A program made the translations under genes and the position numbers. From contig JAPJBO010000292.1 in the NCBI GenBank assembly GCA_030068145.1, positions 179,006 through 243,005 of the forward strand: DNA of 64,000 nt, given 5' to 3'. Under the pieces are notes generated by a model. The model was not told the origin of the DNA. It worked only from the letters and a program-made list of their open reading frames with translations, and did no database searches. Shown in pieces: positions 39,006 through 48,576 of this stretch (position 1 is the first letter of the stretch; every line of letters begins with the position of its first letter). The stretch comes from Diplonema papillatum (Eukaryota; Euglenozoa; Diplonemea; Diplonemida; Diplonemidae).

Positions 39006-39388
39006 GTACCGGTACCAAGGCGGCTTCAAGAACGGGAAGCGGCACGGGAAAGGGACGATCTACTACGGCAACGGCGACACGTTCCGCGGGCATTTCAAAG
39101 ACGGGAAGCGGGAGGGCAAAGGCCTGACGTCCCAAGCGAACGGGCGCAAGTTTGCGTCCTTGTGGAGGGCTGACCGGCTCGTGTCGGGCCCCGACGAAGC
39201 CTTTGGCGAGGGCGCTGCCGAGTCAGACACAGACGACTCACCCCAGCGTGACATGGTTGAAGGCCCGTCCTCTGCGTACGCAGCAGCCGACCTCACCAAG
39301 TGGAAGATACAGGACACGACCGATCTCACTTGCGAGCACTTCCACCGCATCAACGCCTGGTTCGAAAACCTCGACAACGACTACAGTG
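39006..39388 (+). CDS. MORN/EF-hand protein, exon 3
   Basis: It follows the AAGCAG acceptor at 39005. MORN motifs: YRYQGGFKNGKRHGKGTIYY, DTFRGHFKDGKREGKGL and NGRKFASLWRADR. An acidic linker (EGAAESDTDDSPQRDM) leads to a helix, CEHFHRINAWFENL, and the first half of an EF-hand loop, DNDYSG, where the exon ends in phase 1 before GTATGC. The next exon completes the loop. The transition from MORN to EF-hand in one exon supports a single gene. Confidence 0.9.
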
Positions 39389-39479
39389 GTATGCGCCGTT
39401 CAGATTTCGCCCCCCGGAAAACACAATGAAACCAAGTTGTGCTCGCACCGGAACAGGACTGAATCCAAAGGACCCACTG

Positions 39480-39905
39480 ATGAGCTCTGACTTTGGATTG
39501 GTCTGCGTTCATTGGTCAACCGGAGACCCTAAAACACCGAACCTCTAAACCACAATAAACGCTAAAAATCTTGCTCTCGGAGAACCCATTTAACAACGGT
39601 CACACGGAGACCCTAAAACCCCGAAATTCTAAGCGAACCTTTACTCTAACTTCGTAGAGAACTTCTTCTTGGTGTCGGTCGCATCAGATACAAACTTGGC
39701 TATCCGTCGTTGAAGTGTGTAATTATGTCTACATCCCTTTCACTACCCGCCTCCCAGCCTCAATGGTCAACCGGAGACCCTAAAACACCGAACCTCTTAA
39801 CCACAATAAACGCTAAAAATCTTGCTCTCGGAGAAACCATTTAACAACGGTCACACGCAGACCCTAAAACACCGAACCTCTAAACCACAATAAACGCTAA
39901 GTACA
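39480..39905. repeat. Repeat X-derived tandem units, intron 3
   Basis: Blocks CAATGGTCAACCGGAGACCC, CACAATAAACGCTAAAAATC and TTGCTCTCGGAGAA recur, interleaved with TTGGTGTCGGTCGCATCAG. They are the same units that form the 419-bp array at 41.03-42.1 kb. Confidence 0.8.
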
Positions 39906-39907
39906 TT

Positions 39908-40330
39908 TGCGCCGGTAAAAGACCGGCGCCCAGCGAGACTAGAGGCAGCAGTTAAAGTTCGGGAAACAGTAAAGTTCTGGCGAAGCAAAGTTCTGGTGAA
40001 GCTAATTTCTGGTGAAAGCAAAGTTCGGCAGCAAAGTTCGGGCGATGCTAAGATCTGGTGAAGCTAAGTTCGGCGAAGCTAAGTCAGCAGCAAAGTTCGG
40101 GTGAAGCTAAGTTCTGGGGAGGCTAAGTTCTGGTGAAAGCAAAGTTCGGGCGATGCTTAGTTCTGGTGAAGTCAAGTTCGGGCGAAGCTAAGTCAAAGCA
40201 AAGTTCGGGTGAAGCTAAGTTCTGGGGAGGCCAAGTTCTGGTGAACGCAAAGTTCGGGCGAAGCAAAGCAAAGTTCGGGTGAAGCTAAGTTCTGGTAGGC
40301 TAAGTTCCGTCCGGGCCTCAAGTATGCAAA
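39908..40330. repeat. GTTCGGGYGAAGCTAAG-type tandem repeats with a leading hairpin
   Basis: It begins GCGCCGGTAAAAGACCGGCGC, a hairpin, then GCGAGACTAGAGGCAGCAGT. Many irregular units such as AAGTTCGGGCGAAGC, AAGTTCTGGTGAAGC follow. The same head and units recur at 62536-62650, and units alone at 59890-60010 and 62070-62340. Confidence 0.85.
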
Positions 40331-40520
40331 TACCCGGTGCCAAATCACGGCGGAGCGTGAAGGGTCAGGAAGTTTTCCCCCCTAGAAATGACACCGTGAT
40401 GGCAGAGTGAACAGCGCAACACTTCAAGGCTGGACTCCAGCCTGGAGGTCCCGAGTTCGAACCCGGGCGAGGCACTTTTCCGGTCGAACATGATTTTCGG
40501 GGTTTGTTTCGGATAACAGT
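40330..40520 (+). repeat. SINE-like repeat with tRNA-type A and B boxes
   Basis: TGGCAGAGTGAACAGCG resembles a pol III A box and GAGTTCGAACCCGGG a B box about 50 bp downstream. The following CACTTTTCCGGTCG and GATTTTCGGGGTTTGTT are shared, on the minus strand, with 62340-62520. A cloverleaf cannot be completed (acceptor and T-stem mismatches), so it is not called a tRNA gene. Confidence 0.5.
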
Positions 40521-40690
40521 AAAGTTCGGGTGAAGCTAAGTTCGGGCGAAGCTGAGTCAACGCAAAGTTCGGGTGAAGCTAAGTTCTGGTGAAGCAAAGT
40601 TCGGGGAGAAGCTAAGTTCGGGCGATGCTAAGCTTCTGGTGAAAGCATAGTTTTTGTGAAGCAAAGTTCGGGCGATGCTAAGTTCCGGTA
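40520..40690. repeat. GAAGCTAAG-type tandem units, continued
   Basis: Further AAGTTCGGGTGAAGCTAAG and AAGTTCTGGTGAAGC units between the two SINE-like copies. Confidence 0.8.
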
Positions 40691-40885
40691 GACTGACTCA
40701 AATTCCCCGGGGTGACCAATAGCCGTGAGACATTGAGAAACTCTGCAAAAAACGCAAATTTCGGGCACATACGACCCCGAAAACCGACAAATTCCAAAAC
40801 CCATTTTCGACTGGGAGTGTCCTCGGCCGGGTTCGAACCCGGGCCTCCAGACCTGACATCTAGATGCAAATAGCCCTTTTCAATC
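40690..40885 (-). repeat. SINE-like repeat, minus-strand copy
   Basis: GGTAGACTGACTCAAATTCC, ACTCTGCAAAAAACGCAAAT, TTCGGGCACATACGACCCCG and CGGCCGGGTTCGAACCCGG correspond in order to 62340-62500. The B-box-like element lies at the 5' end on the minus strand. Confidence 0.55.
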
Positions 40886-41029
40886 ACGGGGCAAAAAAAA
40901 CCGGAGCCGTGGGAATTGACTACTTACTAAAATCTCACTATAAAAAAGTGCCCCCGGGCTTCGCCCGCGGACCCCCTAAAAAGTGGGGTTGGCTCGATAG
41001 AGCTATTAGCATACCTCTAGTCTCGGAAA

Positions 41030-42105
41030 ATCTTGCTCTCGGAGAACCCATTTAACAACGGTCACACGGAGACCCTCAAACCCCGGAATTTTAAGCGAAC
41101 CTTTACTCTAAATTCATAGAGAACTCCTTCTTGGTGTCGGTCGCATCAGTTACAAACTTGGCTATCCGTCGTTGAAGTGTGTAATTATGTCTCCATCCCT
41201 TTCACTACCCGCCTCCCAGCTTCAATGGTCAACCGGAGACCCTAAAACACCGAACCTCTTAACCACAATAAACGCTAAAAATCTTGCTCTCGGAGAAACC
41301 ATTTACCAACGGTCACACGCAGACCCTAAAACACCGAACCTCTAAACCACAATAAACGCTAAAAATCTTGCTCTCGGAGAAACCATTTAACAACGGTCAC
41401 ACGCAGACCCTAAAACACCGAACCTCTAAACCACAATAAACGCTAAAAATCTTGCTCTCGGAGAAACCATTTAACAACGGTCACACGGAGACCCTCAAAC
41501 CCCGGAATTTTAAGCGAACCTTTACTCTAAATTCATAGAGAACTCCTTCTTGGTGTCGGTCGCATCAGTTACAAACTTGGCTATCCGTCGTTGAAGTGTG
41601 TAATTATGTCTCCATCCCTTTCACTACCCGCCTCCCAGCTTCAATGGTCAACCGGAGACCCTAAAACACCGAACCTCTTAACCACAATAAACGCTAAAAA
41701 TCTTGCTCTCGGAGAAACCATTTACCAACGGTCACACGCAGACCCTAAAACACCGAACCTCTAAACCACAATAAACGCTAAAAATCTTGCTCTCGGAGAA
41801 ACCATTTAACAACGGTCACACGCAGACCCTAAAACACCGAACCTCTAAACCACAATAAACGCTAAAAATCTTGCTCTCGGAGAAACCATTTAACAACGGT
41901 CACACGGAGACCCTCAAACCCCGGAATTTTAAGCGAACCTTTACTCTAAATTCATAGAGAACTCCTTCTTGGTGTCGGTCGCATCAGTTACAAACTTGGC
42001 TATCCGTCGTTGAAGTGTGTAATTATGTCTACATCCCTTTCACTACCCGCCTCAATGGTCAACCGGAGACCCTAAAACACCGAACCTTTTAACCACAATG
42101 AACGC
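41030..42105. repeat. 419-bp higher-order tandem array built from repeat X ends
   Basis: AATTCATAGAGAACTCCTTC recurs at about 41111, 41530 and 41949 (period 419). Each unit contains a repeat X 3' end (GGTCACACGGAGACCCTCAA ... ACCTTTACTCTAAA), a TTGGTGTCGGTCGCATCAGT block and several 83-bp sub-repeats (CTTGCTCTCGGAGAAACCAT ... AATAAACGCTAAAAAT). It fills the end of intron 39389-42132 close to the acceptor. Confidence 0.92.
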
Positions 42106-42132
42106 CAAAAAAGGAAAAAAAACGACCGACAG

Positions 42133-43037
42133 GCCTGCTGTCGATGACCGAGCTGCGCACGGTCTGGGGCAAAGACCAGCAGATGCTGCGGCGGCTCGAC
42201 CGCGACAAAGACGGGCGGGTGTCGCTGTACGAGGTGCTCGTCGAGTGGTACCCGCACGTCCGCAAGTCGCAGCTGCAGCGATTTGTCCAGCTAGAGCCGA
42301 ACCTCGCGTTCGTCCACCGCGCCCGCGGCGTCCTCGCCGGGGTCCTCCACCCCGCCCAGGACGGCTTCATCCACGTCGCTGGCGCCGAGGAAGCCGGCCT
42401 GACCAAAGAGCGGCTCGAGTCCTGCAAGCAGACCCTCGCCGGAGAGCGGTTCTCCCTGCCCATGTGGCAGCGCGCAAAAGCCCTAAAAGACCCGCCGGGG
42501 CTGGTCGAAATCCTCGAAGGGTTCCACCCCAACACGCCGAGGGCTGTGCTGGAGAGGGTGAGCCTGTGCCGGTTGTCCTACGGCGAACTTGAAGAGTGTC
42601 TCGAAGCGTTCAGCAAGTATGATGTGCACCGCACCGGACACCTCGACATCGACTTGTTCACGGAGGCGCGCGCCCGGAAGCGGGCGATGCAAGCTGGATC
42701 AACAACCGTGCAAGGCCGCATGCCGCAAGGTCCCGTCGCAGCATTGAGCGACATGGCCGTCCCGTATTTCTTCAAAAGCGACCCTTGCTGGCCCATCGGC
42801 CGGTACATCCGCCTCACCGTTGCGATGCTTGAGGCCGCGAACGAGTGGATCTCCAAGCTGCCGACCCGGCGAGTGTCCGCGGCGGGCCAGGTCACCTTCG
42901 GCGAGCTCATGCGCCACGCGTTCCCCAACTTGCCTTGTGCGTTCATGCAGGAATACCTCGGCAAAAAAAAGAGCCAGCTGCCCACTGTGTGCACGTGCAG
43001 CGTGTGCGCATTCTGCAGGACCAGGCGCGTCCCGTGA
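42133..43037 (+). CDS. MORN/EF-hand protein, exon 4 (paired EF-hands, C-terminus)
   Basis: The GACCGACAG acceptor precedes it. The join rebuilds DNDYSG-LLSMTE, a canonical 12-residue EF-hand loop, directly followed by a second loop, DRDKDGRVSLYE. A third, degenerate one is DVHRTGHLDIDL near residue 155 of the exon. The remaining 200 residues are alpha/loop sequence (DGFIHVAGAEEAGLTKERLE; YFFKSDPCWPIGRYIRL) without a recognised domain. The end (CTCSVCAFCRTRRVP, stop at 43035) may be genuine. Calcium binding is inferred from intact loop ligands. MORN plus EF-hand suggests a membrane- or cytoskeleton-anchored calcium-responsive scaffold. Confidence 0.9.
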
Positions 43038-43359
43038 ACGACGCAAACCCCCCCCCAGTGCTGATGCTAAGGCCCCTGAACTCGGCATCGTTGTCAGCCG
43101 GACGGCAACGAGGGGTGGGTGGGTACCCCCCCCCCCCCCCCCAGGGTTAGCAACTTCGTTTTGGGTCTCAGGCTTAGTATCAGCACTGGCCCCCCCCTCC
43201 CTGAGGGCTGTCGGTGCTGCCTAGCGAGTCGTCGGTCACAATCAGGGCGAGTGCCCTGAGTTTTTTAACTGATTGCTCAGACACGGTTGTAGCCTTCTCC
43301 CCGTGACGGATTCGCGTCCCCTGAACGACGCAAGCCCCCCTCCCCTGAGGCAGTGACGC

Positions 43360-43945
43360 TAGGATACGTACCCGTATCCTATTTCATCCGAAAATGCAAG
43401 GATACGTGTTGGATACGTGGTGTGCAGACAGTAAGGGAAGTGAGTAATACGTGCAGCAGGAGGTCAACAAAATACACTTGAGCCCAGGTGCAACCGAAAA
43501 AGCAGCGCAAATGTCCGCCGCCAAGCCGGCGGCGAAGCCAGCCGGAAAGCCAGCCCCGAAGCCAGCAGTTAAGCGCAAGGCAGGAGATCCGGTATGGGAG
43601 GCCCGTCACCGTGGTCACGAACGGCGGGAAACAGAAACTTGTTCAGGTGCAAATTTTTGTGAAATTCAGTTTTCAGTGTCTTCTGCTTCGCGTATTCGTG
43701 TGCTCGTTTTCTTGTACCAGAGGTCCGCATGGAGCTGTTTGAACGAGGGTGCTGGTCACGAGTTAATGAGACAAAGGTTGAGCAGTTAAGTAGTGGCAGT
43801 CATAGTTCGAACTTGGTATGTAGCAAGGCCTTGCAGTAAGGCTACCCCAACAGTATTGCGGGCACGTATCCATCTAGGATACGTCTGCGTACCCTGATTC
43901 TCGAGAAACCACGTATCCTCACGTATCCTATTCCCCCCTGGTCCC
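43360..43945. repeat. Dispersed AGGATACGT motifs in both orientations
   Basis: GGATACGTACCCGTATCC, GGATACGTGTTGGATACG, TAGGATACGTCTGCGTACCC and CACGTATCCTCACGTATCCT surround the small exon. The motif flips between strands, so it may be the ends of a small inverted-repeat element. Confidence 0.5.
43511..43591 (+). CDS. Possible first exon, Lys/Ala/Pro-rich N-terminus
   Basis: ATG at 43511 reads MSAAKPAAKPAGKPAPKPAV then KRKAGDP, ending in phase 0 at a GTATGG donor; reading on would give VWEARHRGHERRE. Such tails occur on histone H1-like and ribosomal proteins, but the rest was not found, so no product is named. Confidence 0.35.
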
Positions 43946-43977
43946 GAGCTGCGAACAGCCGCCTGACAAACCACGCT

Positions 43978-44120
43978 GTCCTGTCTGCAGACACTCAGGG
44001 TTCCGCGCTGATGGTGGTCCGCCTTGTCCGTGCCTAAAAGGACCGAAACATGGCGGCGCAGACGGGACCAGTGCGGTGTTGAGCACCTATCCATTCCAAG
44101 CACGTTCTTGCATATCCCCC
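43978..44120. repeat. Interspersed repeat R3, copy 3
   Basis: CAGACACTCAGGGTTCCGCG, AAAAGGACCGAAACATGG, GGGACCAGTGCGGTGTTGAG and AAGCACGTTCTTGCATATCC match the copies at 1040 and 33265. Confidence 0.6.
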
Positions 44121-44299
44121 CGCCCGGGTCAAGCAGTGTGCAATGCTGGACGACTGCTACCCCTGTGTGTATGTGTGTTCTGTCAGATGTCCAATTATGC
44201 TCCATTGCCCGTTTTCTTGCCTCTCCCGTATAGAGCCAGTGATAGAATACAAAGCCCCTTTTTTGCACTCTCCCTTTCCTCCAACGTTCATTGCCCCGA

Positions 44300-44452
44300 C
44301 ATGGCTGCATTAACTATTCAAGAACTGCTTCACTTTAGGAACGTAGAAAGACAACTGATCAGCAGAGTTCCCCTTGGATTAATGTCGGCCTCGAGAAGCC
44401 ATGAAGGGTGCCATCGCGCGGCGCTTCTCTCTTTTAGTCCGGAAGAAAGCTG
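44300..44452 (+). CDS. Small ORF, possible exon
   Basis: Fifty codons, MAALTIQELLHFRNVERQLI then SRVPLGLMSASRSHEGCHRA. The first 30 residues look like a helix-rich N-terminus. It lies upstream of fragments of the duplicated 50-kb gene family and could be their first exon. Unproven. Confidence 0.3.
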
Positions 44453-44484
44453 ACAGGCGCATTTTATGGGTCCCATTTCATCAA

Positions 44485-44595
44485 TCAGGTCAACCATCGG
44501 GGCCGGGGAACAGAGCGAGTCGCCGGCCGCTTCTGCAGGACGCGGCGTGCATGCTCGGCGAGGTTTACTTCTCGAAGGCCCGCAGACGCATTTCT
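44485..44595 (+). pseudogene. Fragment of the 50-kb family gene
   Basis: CAGAGCGAGTCGCCGGCC, CTTCTGCAGGACGCGGCGTG and CGAGG-(T)-TTACTTCTCGAAGGCCCGC correspond to 50470-50550, around codons for QDAACGLCEVNFAKAC. It is joined to CGCAGACGCATTTCT, which also follows the fragment at 50049. Confidence 0.7.
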
Positions 44596-44770
44596 GAGTC
44601 CCATTTTATAGAGCGGGCCCATAGAATAGCTACATAGTAAGTACGTGAGGACGCGAGGAGACCGGAAACACTCTGAGAGATGGTCCCAGCACACTGACTC
44701 GTCTCTCTCTTTCTCTCCCTCCTCTTCCGGATTATTTTCGATTAGAGTACATGTTTTCAGGACAGAGGCG

Positions 44771-45076
44771 ATGTTAAACGGCATAGTAGCAGTTTGCTCC
44801 AAAGACAGCTGGAATGACGCCAAACCCGTGTACCCTCAGGACGTAGCCTTCGCTCAATGGAAGCTGAAGTTTCCCATCAAGGTGTTAGCCGCCGCCGTAG
44901 GCCGCGCAGTCGCGAGGAAGAAGAGGGCCCGCAGCGTTACAAGGCGGCGATCCCCCGCGAGACGAGCTCGCCCGCCGGCCAGAGCGCCCGCTGCAGCACC
45001 AACTCCGGTGCCGCCACTCACTGTAGCAGAGCCGCAACCTGCAGCGCGCCTCCGGAGCGACTTACGCCCGCCGTAG
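44771..45076 (+). CDS. Hypothetical 101-aa basic protein
   Basis: ATG at 44771 (MLNGIVAVCSKDSWNDAKPV, then YPQDVAFAQWKLKFPIKVL). The N-terminal 40 residues look folded; the rest is Arg/Pro/Ala-rich (ARKKRARSVTRRRSPARRAR...). The 3' part, with its CT-rich trailer, is duplicated at 19208-19407. Its position just before the 45.5-kb pseudogene suggests it is part of the same multi-exon family, with the CT tract as intron sequence. No function recognised. Confidence 0.4.
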   Translation: MLNGIVAVCSKDSWNDAKPVYPQDVAFAQWKLKFPIKVLAAAVGRAVARKKRARSVTRRRSPARRARPPARAPAAAPTPVPPLTVAEPQPAARLRSDLRPP

Positions 45077-45451
45077 CAGTGCGAAGAGAAGTGAGAAGAC
45101 CGGAAACTCCCCGGAGAGATGGTCCCTGCACTCTAACTCGTCTCTCTCTCTGTTTTCTTAGGGTTGCCGACGATGGTGACAACTCTAAGAAACCCCGTAC
45201 TATCTTGGGTGTGGACTCCTCCTCTCCCCCCTTTTGGCATCGTCTCATATTTTCATCTCCGGCGACGACCATCTAGCAGCCAGCGGAAAACCGCACGGTG
45301 CCTTCACGGCGCGGCGCTGTTCTTTCGGAAGCCCAAGTATCATGGTGCATGCTCGACACGGTACAATCGAAGGTAGGTGGCTACCTTGTGACGAATGCAG
45401 GCCATCGCTAAAGATATTCTCATTCTAATCTCAAATTTGAGCGAATAATTT

Positions 45452-45912
45452 ATTGTAGGTGGAGGGACCACTGAGCGACCCTGCCCCAAAGAAAGCAGAT
45501 AATGCATCAAAAACAGCCGTTCGACTTCGAAGCCGCCTGCACCGGAAGATGACGCTGCGGAAGTTCCCCCTGCGCGTGTGCCTGAAGAAGATGCTGAAGG
45601 AGGCCGCGCCGCAGGACGGCGCGACCGAGGCCAACGTCCTGGCTGAACTGGCATCGGAGTCGACGGCTCCGGCGGCAGCAGGGCGCGTAGGTCGCCGGCC
45701 CAGCCGCTTCGGCAGGACGCGGCGTGCGGGCTCTGCGAGGTGTACTTCGCGAAGGCCTGCTTCGTGTCCCAAGTGTCGCGGAAGTCGGTCGAAGAATGCC
45801 GGCACCGCTGGTGCGTCCCGACGCTGCCGGTGTCCGCGTACGCGATGTACTCCGTCGTGCCGCTGTACGTGCTGCTACGTGCATGCACCGTGCACAGCTA
45901 CATGCCGGGATA
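45452..45912 (+). pseudogene. Decayed copy of the 50-kb family gene
   Basis: It matches 50201-50700, from TTATTGTAGGTGGAGGGACC through KMTLRKFPLRVCLKKMLKEA and on to CTGTACGTGCTGC. About 20 bp around FDFEEVDRL and a block around AAEKRKADR are missing, and the frame breaks after ANVLAELA. It ends near 45912. A truncated paralogue. Confidence 0.8.
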
Positions 45913-46014
45913 GAATACATAACCCGTTATATGATGGTACTACGCTACGAGTGCACAACTGGTCCAATAGTGGCCCAACATGGTTTTTTCTTTGTATAAC
46001 ACGGTTGGCATGTA

Positions 46015-46215
46015 ATAATTATTATTAGATTCGATTAGATTTTATTAGATATTATTAGCCTGATTATTACGTATTATTAGATCTAATAATGGGCAATAAC
46101 TAATAATTTCTAATAATTTCTAATAATAATTATTACCTGGTAATAATTTCTAATAATTTCTAATAATTTCTAATAAAATCTAATAATTTCTAATAATTTC
46201 TAATAATCTAATAAT
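46015..46215. repeat. TAATAATTTC-type low-complexity repeat
   Basis: Irregular TAATAATTTC, TTATTAGAT and TAATAATTATTA units. A second patch is at 47515-47625 and a short one at 49545-49600. Confidence 0.95.
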
Positions 46216-46827
46216 CGCCTGTAGAGAGTCCCCAGGATGTGGGAGGATCCGGGAAAGACTACTCAGTCGGACTAGAATCTTGGCAATGAAGCCGTGAAAA
46301 TGGAGGGAACCCAGAAATCAAAGTAGCTACACCCAAATCTCAGACTTGTACTCAGTGAAAATATCTGATTTAGCTCTCGGTGAAAATCTCAGATTCAGCT
46401 TTCGGTGAAGATCTGCAGATTGTTCCTCCAATCTCAGATTATGCACTCAGCCCAAAACTCACATGCGAGTTCAAAATCTGCGAGTTTGTGAGCGAAAACC
46501 CGGCGCCCGCCCAGAAAACATCACGGTCCCGGACGATGCTCAATGGCGACAAACGCAAAGAAGAAGAAACACGAAAACAACACCAGAATCCATGCCAGGC
46601 AAGAGACTGGGTGGCCTGGCAGTGCAAGCCAAGCGGTGACGCCAAGGTGTTTTTAAGCAATGGTATTGTATTAATGTCGCCCCATAATGTACTTCAAGCA
46701 TTTAAGCCTTCTTCGCTCGCGTGTTCGCGCCTCCTGTCGTGGTCCGATGATTCCCAAAAAAAACGAACGAATGAGCGCAATGCTTGCACAAAGCTTGGCC
46801 GTGCACTTCCAGCTCTCAGATGCTCTG
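46216..46827. other. Unassigned stretch with an open frame of doubtful status
   Basis: 46340-46490 carries several CTCAGATT/AATCTCAGA repeats. A 162-codon frame (46380-46868) begins within them and then reads charged and polar sequence (GDKRKEEETRKQHQNPCQAR) without a domain. I do not support it as a gene. Confidence 0.3.
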
Positions 46828-47043
46828 TCAGTAGTTTCGCTGTCTCGGTACTTTCGCGGTGGTACTGATCGCCCAGCGATAGCTCGACCTTTCCCCCAGC
46901 CCAACCGTCCCACCGTTTGGGCACCCTTTCTTTTCGTACCACTTTGGTATGAACGTATCGAGGCCGGCAGTGCGAATCACCGCAAGTCCCAGCACTTCAT
47001 CAAAGCGGTTGTGGGTAAGCCGCGGTGAAAAGGCAGGACGTGA
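46828..47043 (-). pseudogene. Coding relic, minus strand
   Basis: Between an in-frame TAG and a TGA the frame reads RPAFSPRLTHNRFDEVLGLA, then VIRTAGLDTFIPKWYEKKGC, then GLGERSSYRWAISTTAKVP. The composition is strongly protein-like although no start is present. It is either an exon with an acceptor at the upstream TAG or a fragment. Family unknown. Confidence 0.35.
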
Positions 47044-47142
47044 CTATGGTGCTTGCAGAAGACAGCCCGAAGAACCGGCAGAAGATCACAAGCAGGCCGT
47101 ACATTCCGCGTGCAAATGAACGTGAAATGACACAGGATCTTA

Positions 47143-47454
47143 TTGTCTGCTTCGGTCGGGTTCCAGCGAATGCCGATCATCAAAGGCCACATGCAACGGA
47201 CTGTATGCCCAGCGAACGGGATTCGTGCTCAAAAGAAGGTTTCCCAGATGGAGTTAGACCCCCATTCTGCCCTAAGAATACGGGTTCTGGCGGGTAGAGG
47301 TCGCATACCCCACATGCCACATCATCGTCCTCTGCCAGGATCTTGCCTCAAACCTCTCCTACCTCTTTTGGCATCCTTCCTTTTCGACTTAGCAACAAAC
47401 GGAATTGCGAACGGGGTGAAAGGAACGGTTTGGATGCACGAACACCCACCGTGA
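47143..47454 (+). other. Open frame with weak PIF1-helicase-like end
   Basis: The frame GFQRMPIIKGHMQR ... FDLATNGIANGVKGTVWMHE ends at 47454. N-G-x-A-N-G-x-x-G-x-V recalls the C-terminal region of PIF1-type helicases. The resemblance is short and no Walker motifs are nearby, so it is only a hint. Confidence 0.2.
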
Positions 47455-47514
47455 CGATCACCTTCCACTCCTAGGGGCACTTTTGCTGTGAGAATGCATG
47501 GGAAAGTCAGGTAA

Positions 47515-47625
47515 TAATGGATTATTACCTGGTAATAATATCTAATAGTGGGTAATAATTTCTAATAATCAGGTAATAATATCTAATAATTTCAGGAACC
47601 AGGTAATAATAGGTGTAATGCCCTT
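47515..47625. repeat. TAATAAT low-complexity repeat
   Basis: Units GGTAATAATATCTAATA and TAATAATTTC, as at 46.1 kb, followed by the first CCCTTATATCCCGG motifs that form the palindrome at 49.4 kb. Confidence 0.9.
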
Positions 47626-47689
47626 ATATCCCGGTCAAAACAAATTTGTGCCCTTATATCCCGGTTCCAGGAAGGGATAGGTTTTGGGG

Positions 47690-47775
47690 TCGGTTTTGAA
47701 ACCGAACCCGAAACCGAACCCGAAACCGAACCCAAAACCGAACCCAAAACCGAACCTTCCAAACTCGGAACCGAA
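47690..47775. repeat. (CCGAACCCGAAA)n-type tandem repeat
   Basis: GAAACCGAACCCGAAACCGA units of about 12 bp drift into AAAACCGAACC. They resemble no standard telomere repeat. Confidence 0.85.
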
Positions 47776-47839
47776 CCCAGAACCGGGGAGGACGGTAGGC
47801 TAACAACAAGGCAGCTCTCCTCAGTACATCACGCAAGAA

Positions 47840-48576
47840 TGGCTGATTCCTTCCTGAAGTCATCAACTGTCTTTGTGCCCTCAGGAAGCGCGAACTGAAC
47901 GCAACTTCCAGACGTGGAACACTGTACGGAGAGAAGACCACACAACTGAGCAGGCGGCCACAAGTAGTTTCTAGCAGGACTAGTACCCTCACACCGAAGT
48001 GATCATGAGTTGCCTTCACGAAACGAACCTTGTGGAGCTGAACTCAGGCTGATAGGGCCTTCTACAACGTTAGCACCGGTCAGCAAGTAAACGTATTCGA
48101 CCCCTGGCACAGAAGGCACGCGGTGGCTATCGGGAAACTGCGTCGCGCACTCAGACAGAATTGACAGCATGTACTTGGAACCCTTTCTCACGGTCAGTAA
48201 TCTGGACAACCATTACGCTGGACGAATATCAGGAATCGACGAATATCTTCGGGCTGTTTCAAAAATCTTCTCAAAAAATACAGGGTCGAAAGGGCCTTCC
48301 CCCCAAAAAAATAAGACTCCAGATACGCAAACTCTTTCGAACGCTGCACACGGGTATCCTTCAAGTGACCTCTAACTATCTGTTGCATACGCGTATCCGG
48401 ATCTGAAAGCCGAAGACTTTGTAACACTTTACCGCGACCGAAGTCGCGAACCGGGTTCAGCTTGCACTGCAAAAGCAGCATAATTGTGTCTTGCGCACGA
48501 GCGCGGAAATCCGCCACCCACCATTCGGTTAGATATTGCAAGAACACAATTGCGAAGCTTACTACAAACGGATAGT
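47840..48576 (-). pseudogene. Frameshifted protein-coding relic of about 200+ codons
   Basis: From 48573 down the minus strand reads HYPFVVSFAIVFLQYLTEWW, VADFRARAQDTIMLLLQCKL, VLQSLRLSDPDTRMQQIVRG, YFFGGKALSTLYFLRRFLKQ to a stop at 48194. Overlapping it, another frame continues RLLTVRKGSKYMLSILSECA, VPSVPGVEYVYLLTGANVVE to a stop at 48003; past that stop the same frame gives VQFALPEGTKTVDDFRKESA. This looks like one long gene with a frameshift and a stop. It has no introns and its codon use is less GC-rich than the exons nearby, so it may come from a mobile element or virus-like source. Family not recognised. Confidence 0.5.

Noticed and set aside
40400..40480. Functional tRNA gene
   Set aside because: A and B boxes are present, but no acceptor stem or consistent T-stem can be formed, and the same body recurs as a dispersed repeat.
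47143..47454. PIF1/Helitron helicase gene
   Set aside because: Only the NGIANGVKGTV end is suggestive; no Walker A/B motifs or Rep domain nearby. Kept as a weak note.
47690..47775. Telomeric repeats
   Set aside because: CCGAAACCGAAC-type units do not match known telomere repeats and are interstitial and short. The GTAACC array at 63 kb is likewise a 71-bp higher-order satellite.
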